Assembly: GCA_002351705.1 (NCBI GenBank)
Contig: DEHC01000020.1
Location: 1-17,909, forward strand
Reading direction: 5' to 3'
DNA: 17,909 nucleotides
Source of the DNA: Gammaproteobacteria bacterium UBA2810
Lineage (GTDB): Bacteria > Pseudomonadota > Gammaproteobacteria > Enterobacterales > Succinivibrionaceae
Both the position numbers and the translations under genes were made by a program. Positions 15,050 through 17,909 of the stretch are shown here, piece by piece. Below the pieces are notes generated by a model, which searched no databases, was not told where the DNA came from, and saw only the letters and a program-made list of their open reading frames with translations. Position 1 is the stretch's first letter. Each line of letters starts with the position of its first letter.

Positions 15050-15120
15050 TTTTTCTCCTCGCACAGTTTCCCGGCCGGGCCGGCGCGCTCTTCCTTTATG
15101 CTCTGTCAAGAGACGTGATA

Positions 15121-15170
15121 ATACCATTATTGAGGCTCTCTTTCCCTGTTTCGAATGGTATCCTGCCTCA
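15121..15170. repeat. Interleaved inverted repeats upstream of miaB (possible pseudoknot)
   Basis: Arm A ATACCATT (15121-15128) pairs with AATGGTAT (15154-15161). Arm B TGAGGC (15131-15136) pairs with GCCTCA (15165-15170). The order A-B-A'-B' is that of an H-type pseudoknot in RNA, or of two overlapping operators in DNA. It lies 72-121 bp upstream of the miaB ATG on the minus strand. Both pairings are exact, but the shorter one could be chance. Confidence 0.35.
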
Positions 15171-15507
15171 GTTCTGCCTCTCTCCTGCATCATGCTGCCA
15201 GCGCTCCGTGGCAGCTGACTGTTCCCTGATGAGCCAGAATGATTTTTTTTACATGATATGACCCGCAATGACATATTTGCCTTATTAAAATTTGAGAGAG
15301 TGACCTGTGCCTGATAACATAGACGGCATAAACGGTACTTGGAATCATGAGCAACAAATGATTGCTGTCTGGATAACGTTAAATTGTGCTGATATGGCAG
15401 CCTTGTCAGCACGAGAAATTTATGGCAGAGCTGGAAGAGAATGCGAAGCAATGAAATTTTTATGTGCGCAAGAGAGATTTCTGAAAATAATGTATTATCC
15501 ATGTGTC

Positions 15508-15540
15508 AAAAAGTGGGAAATTTTGCAAAAATTTCAAAGG
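15508..15540 (+). promoter_or_regulatory. Dyad operator/leader copy 1, before abiEi
   Basis: A 33-bp unit with a perfect 8-bp dyad GAAATTTT-GCA-AAAATTTC (15517-15535), ending AAAGG one base before the abiEi ATG at 15542. It repeats at 17793-17825 with 30 of 33 identical bases. Two of the three differences are a compensating pair that keeps the dyad perfect. AbiEi antitoxins are known to bind inverted repeats at their own promoter and repress it, so an operator is the natural reading. A candidate -10 (TATTAT, 15493-15498) lies just upstream. Confidence 0.6.
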
Positions 15541-15541
15541 T

Positions 15542-16135
15542 ATGGTAGGAATCAAGCCTTTAATACAACTTATTCAGGATGTTCCTGAGGGTACTGTAAT
15601 CTTCAGGTCTGACTATCCGCAGTACAACGCCGAGTTCGTTGGTAATGTGCTCTCCAGGCTGGTGGAGGATGGAACAATCCTACGTCTTTCTCAAGGCATA
15701 TATTATCGGCCTAAGATGAGCAGGTTTGGTGTCATTAAACCTACAATGACGCAGCTCGCTAAGAGCATTGCCAAAAGGGATAATGTTCACATACTTCCTG
15801 TTGGAGAAACTGCGCTTAATGAGCTTGGGCTTTCAACACAGGTGCCAATGAGCTATACGTTTTTGACAACTGGAAGTGCCAGGAAGATACAGATAGGTGC
15901 CAGTACCATCGTATTTAAACGAGGCGTGCAACGTAACTTCGTATACCAAACTACTTTAGTGGCTTGCTTGGTCCAGGCATTAAAAGCTTTGGGCAAAGAC
16001 AATGTTGGAAACGAGGAAACCAGTCAGATTGCTAGCCTGATTGATAAGGAACCTGACAAGAGCGCATTGCTTCACGATTTAATGATGGTTCCAGTGTGGA
16101 TGCGCAAAATTTTATTACCTATGATCAAGAAGTAA
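15542..16135 (+). CDS. abiEi: AbiEi-type antitoxin (DUF6088 family)
   Basis: 197 residues from the ATG at 15542. The N-terminal winged-helix part (about 1-75) reads PLIQLIQDVPEGTVIFRSDYP...VGNVLSRLVEDGTILRLSQGIYYRP, the pattern of AbiEi/DUF6088 antitoxins: DNA-binding N-terminus, C-terminal domain that counters the toxin. VGETALNELGLSTQVP and TTGSARKIQIG are further family-like runs. A GTG start at 15503 (13 residues earlier) is possible, but it would put the operator-like dyad inside the gene and the dyad's changes are not silent, so ATG 15542 is preferred. The ribosome site is poor (AAAGG only 1 nt from the ATG). AT-rich relative to miaB. It is followed 2 bp later by the toxin gene. Confidence 0.82.
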   Translation: MVGIKPLIQLIQDVPEGTVIFRSDYPQYNAEFVGNVLSRLVEDGTILRLSQGIYYRPKMSRFGVIKPTMTQLAKSIAKRDNVHILPVGETALNELGLSTQVPMSYTFLTTGSARKIQIGASTIVFKRGVQRNFVYQTTLVACLVQALKALGKDNVGNEETSQIASLIDKEPDKSALLHDLMMVPVWMRKILLPMIKK

Positions 16136-16137
16136 TT

Positions 16138-17163
16138 ATGAAACAAAAATATTGGATAGACAATGACGTATTGGATCGCTCATTCATGCTTGGCAAGACT
16201 TGGGAAGATCATCAAAGTATCGGGCAGGCAGCAATAGAGAAAGACTGGTGGGTAACCGTGACTCTCAAAGCTCTGTTTCAAACAGAGTGCGCCAAGCATT
16301 TGCTTTTTAAAGGAGGCACAAGCCTTAGCAAGGGATGGCATCTGATAGAGCGTTTTTCGGAAGATATAGATCTGGCAATCAGTCACCATTTCTTCGGAAT
16401 TGATAAGTCGAACAAGAGTCAGCGAGACAAATTGCGCAAACTTTCAAGATTCTATATTCATAATACATTGTCCGCGCAACTTGACGAGAAACTGAAAGCT
16501 ATGGGAATTTGCGGTTATCGGATCGAGAATGTGACAACGGTTCAAAGGAAAGACGGTACTACAGTGCCAATAGACAGCGATAAAGACCCAACAGTAGTCC
16601 TGGTGCGGTATGACAGCCTGCTAGATCACCAGATTAACTATATACCATCTCAGGTGAAAATCGAAATCAGCTGTCTCTCTATGGATGAGCCTGTTGAGAC
16701 ACGCAGGATTAGCTCTCTTATCAGAGAATCTTTTCCTGAGGACGATTCTGGAGCAGAATGCATCATCAAGGCAGTTGTGCCGGCCAGAACTTTTTTGGAG
16801 AAGATTTTCTTATTAGCCGAAGAGTTCCAGAAAGACAATCCTAGAAGCATTAGGATGTCGAGGCACTTATATGACCTGGAGCGACTGATGGATACTGAAT
16901 ATGGGCACGCTGCACTTGCAGACCTTTCGCTTTACAAGGCAATAGTTGAACATCGTCAGGCGTACTATGCCCTCAAATATGTCGATTACGCAAAATTGAA
17001 TCCTTCAGTAATAAGTATTCTTCCACCTGAGCATGTAATAGACGAGTGGCGAAAGGACTACGCCAACATGCAACGCTATTTTATTTATGGGCAGTCCCTT
17101 CCCTTTGATGATTTGATGCGCCGTATTCGGGATTTGCAGGATCGACTTAGGGCTATCGGCTGA
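16138..17163 (+). CDS. abiEii: AbiEii-type nucleotidyltransferase toxin
   Basis: 341 residues, PF08843 (nucleotidyltransferase, type IV toxin of the AbiE phage-abortive-infection system). The polymerase-beta-like active site is intact: LFKGGTSLSKGW (56-67) and ERFSEDIDLAI (71-81), with Asp76 and Asp78 as the metal ligands. EKDWWVT (34-40) and the later TFLEKIFLLAEEF and RHLYDLERL blocks are the other family motifs. It transfers nucleotides to a cellular acceptor and stops growth unless AbiEi is present. The start at 16138 lies 2 bp after the antitoxin stop; an in-frame ATG at 16096 inside abiEi is an alternative. It appears intact, so the pair should be functional. It sits beside core miaB as an inserted defence cassette. 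Confidence 0.9.
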   Translation: MKQKYWIDNDVLDRSFMLGKTWEDHQSIGQAAIEKDWWVTVTLKALFQTECAKHLLFKGGTSLSKGWHLIERFSEDIDLAISHHFFGIDKSNKSQRDKLRKLSRFYIHNTLSAQLDEKLKAMGICGYRIENVTTVQRKDGTTVPIDSDKDPTVVLVRYDSLLDHQINYIPSQVKIEISCLSMDEPVETRRISSLIRESFPEDDSGAECIIKAVVPARTFLEKIFLLAEEFQKDNPRSIRMSRHLYDLERLMDTEYGHAALADLSLYKAIVEHRQAYYALKYVDYAKLNPSVISILPPEHVIDEWRKDYANMQRYFIYGQSLPFDDLMRRIRDLQDRLRAIG

Positions 17164-17358
17164 AATAGCTGGCTCAGCTCATAACAGAGTTATAGTACCG
17201 ATTGGAAATTTCTGTTGATTGCTCAAGACCATAAAAGATCGAGAATGAAACCTGACGTAGGAACGGCATCAGCGCAAACGCCGTTCTGCGGTGGCAATTG
17301 CAATATAAATGCTTATCCGATGTTATACCCTCTTCTAGACAAATAAAATCATAACGGC
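17164..17358. other. Spacer after AbiE, with small hairpins
   Basis: 195 bp with no gene. Two small stems follow the toxin stop: AGCTG-GCT-CAGCT (about 17167-17179) and ATAAC-AGA-GTTAT (about 17182-17194), neither with a T-run. Further on, GAACGGC (17261-17267) pairs with GCCGTTC (17280-17286). In the frame of the downstream Rpn remnant a TAA stands at 17344-17346, so the missing N-terminal part of that gene is not encoded here. Confidence 0.4.
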
Positions 17359-17652
17359 ATGGGGCTGCATTTCCTCGAGGTTCCGAAGTTCTCCAGGGAA
17401 GCAGGAAAGCCGGTGAGCAGCCTGACGAGGCATGAGCGCTGGATGGCGTTTTTCGCAAACTGCCTCAGTGACGCGGAGAAGAAGGAGCTCTCAGAGATCG
17501 ATCCGGCAATCGGCAGTGCGTATGCTGTAGCAGAAGACTTCTTCAAGGACAGCGAAAATGCCAGCAGGTATATTGACTATGAGACCGGGCTCAGGCTGTT
17601 CCGTGCGGCCATGCAGGACGTGAAGAAGCACGGCAAGTACCGCGGAGAATAG
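17359..17652 (+). pseudogene. C-terminal remnant of an Rpn-family (PDDEXK_2) nuclease/transposase
   Basis: A 97-residue reading frame beginning MGLHFLEVPKF, with WMAFFANCLSDAEKKELSEIDPAIGSAYAVAEDFF following. The run 'HF-hydrophobic-E-x-PKF ... W-x-x-FF ... E ... DPAI..A' is characteristic of the C-terminal third of Rpn/PDDEXK_2 proteins. The roughly 200-residue nuclease core that should precede it is missing, and an in-frame stop lies 13 nt before the ATG. GC content and codon use match the core genome, unlike the AT-rich AbiE genes next to it, so the fragment predates or is independent of the AbiE insertion. Whether the fragment is translated is unknown; the assignment is by memory of the family pattern. 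Confidence 0.6.
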
Positions 17653-17653
17653 A

Positions 17654-17699
17654 GTGCTGCAGGGCCGGGAGCCGGCCTTCATACGCATGAGTGCAGCGC
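17654..17699 (+). repeat. Nested stem-loop after the Rpn remnant
   Basis: An outer stem GTGCTGCA/TGCAGCGC (17654-17661 with 17692-17699, one wobble) encloses an inner perfect hairpin GGCCGG-GAG-CCGGCC (17663-17677). No T-run follows, so a simple intrinsic terminator is unlikely. It could be a REP-like element or a leftover mobile-element end. Confidence 0.4.
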
Positions 17700-17787
17700 A
17701 GCCAGGTGAGATCTTCTGCACTTGGCGGCGCTGTCCTGTTCCGGAGAGAAGTATTTTGTCTTCTGAGAACAGCGGCAAAGCCATTTT

Positions 17788-17892
17788 GTAGTAAAAGGTG
17801 GGAAATATTGCAAATATTTCAAAGGTTGGACGGTAAGCAAGTTCTTGAAACAGCTCATTTGTGGCAGTTACCTTTTTCTAAACTTCAGGTAA
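17788..17892 (+). pseudogene. Decayed second copy of the abiEi leader and first codons
   Basis: It contains dyad copy 2, then a frame reading S-K-F-L-K-Q-L-I (about 17836-17859), which matches I-K-P-L-I-Q-L-I at the abiEi N-terminus. Within this stretch several differences are at third codon positions (TTA/TTG, CAA/CAG, CTT/CTC), as expected of once-coding DNA. The ATG has become TGG in the aligned frame and a TAA falls at 17890-17892, so it looks dead. The similarity is short and partly visual; the window ends before it could be extended. Confidence 0.4.
17793..17825 (+). promoter_or_regulatory. Dyad operator/leader copy 2
   Basis: A perfect 8-bp dyad GAAATATT-GCA-AATATTTC (17802-17820) followed by AAAGG. 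It has the same 33-bp layout as the unit before abiEi, with three differences. One change in each arm preserves the symmetry exactly, which argues that the dyad itself (protein binding or RNA folding) was under selection. Confidence 0.55.
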
Positions 17893-17909
17893 CTATTCAG
17901 AACCCCCTC

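Larger units (their letters stand above)
15050..15541. other. Region between miaB and the AbiE genes
   Basis: About 490 bp holding the miaB leader/promoter (minus) and the abiE promoter (plus). Features: a CCCGGCCGGG palindrome (15070-15079); interleaved inverted repeats at 15121-15170, listed separately; a perfect 7-bp hairpin GCTGCCA/TGGCAGC (15194-15200 with 15209-15215); a TTGACA on the minus strand near 15107-15112 without a good -10; and an abiE -10 candidate TATTAT (15493-15498). From about 15240 rightwards the base composition turns AT-rich, the likely left edge of the AbiE insert. No convincing gene lies between 15303 and 15541. Confidence 0.45.

Noticed and set aside
15050..15502. 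151-residue N-terminal extension of MiaB
   Set aside because: MiaB begins with the KFYIHTWGCQMN block; the extension is low in similarity to anything and crosses the composition break and the abiE promoter.
15307..15588. 93-codon plus-strand frame before abiEi
   Set aside because: No ribosome site, no recognisable domain, Cys-rich random-looking composition, and it overlaps the dyad and abiEi in another frame.
17826..17909. TTG-initiated frame open to the right edge (28 codons)
   Set aside because: It follows the AAAGG of dyad copy 2, but is out of frame with the abiEi-like codons and too short to judge.
1..17909. CRISPR arrays, rRNA or tRNA genes, complete insertion sequences
   Set aside because: No regularly spaced repeats, no rRNA or tRNA signatures and no intact transposase were seen on either strand.

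Overview
The window looks like chromosomal DNA of a Gram-negative gammaproteobacterium. The genes miaB, phoH (ybeZ), ybeY and corC (ybeX) lie in the Escherichia coli order with close residue-level similarity to the E. coli proteins, an msbA lipid A flippase implies an outer membrane, and the DUF47-Pit pair is of the YkaA/Pit type. Core genes are GC-rich. Two blocks (about 7.4-10.65 kb and 15.2-17.3 kb) are visibly AT-richer with different codon use and look acquired. A member of the Succinivibrionaceae or a relative is a guess, not a demonstration.

Layout, left to right. Positions 182-2214 (minus): an Xre-type regulator, a polytopic membrane protein and an orphan UmuD-like protein that keeps the cleavage-site region but has lost the catalytic Ser and Lys. 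Positions 2260-4199 (minus): a DUF47 protein followed 2 bp later by a Pit phosphate transporter. Positions 4494-7410 (plus): msbA behind a recognisable promoter, then a CYTH-domain inorganic triphosphatase, closed by a strong terminator at 7511-7546. Positions 7852-10899 (plus): an accessory block with a Sel1-repeat protein, a 504-residue protein I do not recognise and a four-cysteine zinc-ribbon protein, closed by a hairpin at 10919-10950. Positions 10952-15049 (minus): the RNA-metabolism cluster miaB-phoH-ybeY-corC, with a short upstream ORF overlapping the corC start. Positions 15542-17163 (plus): an AbiE type IV toxin-antitoxin pair. After it come an Rpn-type nuclease remnant and, at the right edge, what looks like a decayed second copy of the abiEi leader and first codons.

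Working relationships. miaB-phoH-ybeY-corC is the conserved tRNA modification, rRNA maturation and ion-stress neighbourhood; phoH and ybeY overlap by 3 bp and both start with TTG. DUF47 and Pit form a phosphate uptake unit. AbiEi/AbiEii form a self-regulated toxin-antitoxin pair. The most interesting signals are (1) a perfect dyad in front of abiEi that recurs 2.3 kb downstream with symmetry-preserving substitutions, beside decayed abiEi-like codons; (2) the UmuD-like protein with no catalytic dyad and no umuC; and (3) the Sel1 / 504-residue / zinc-ribbon gene set in the AT-rich block, whose function I cannot name.
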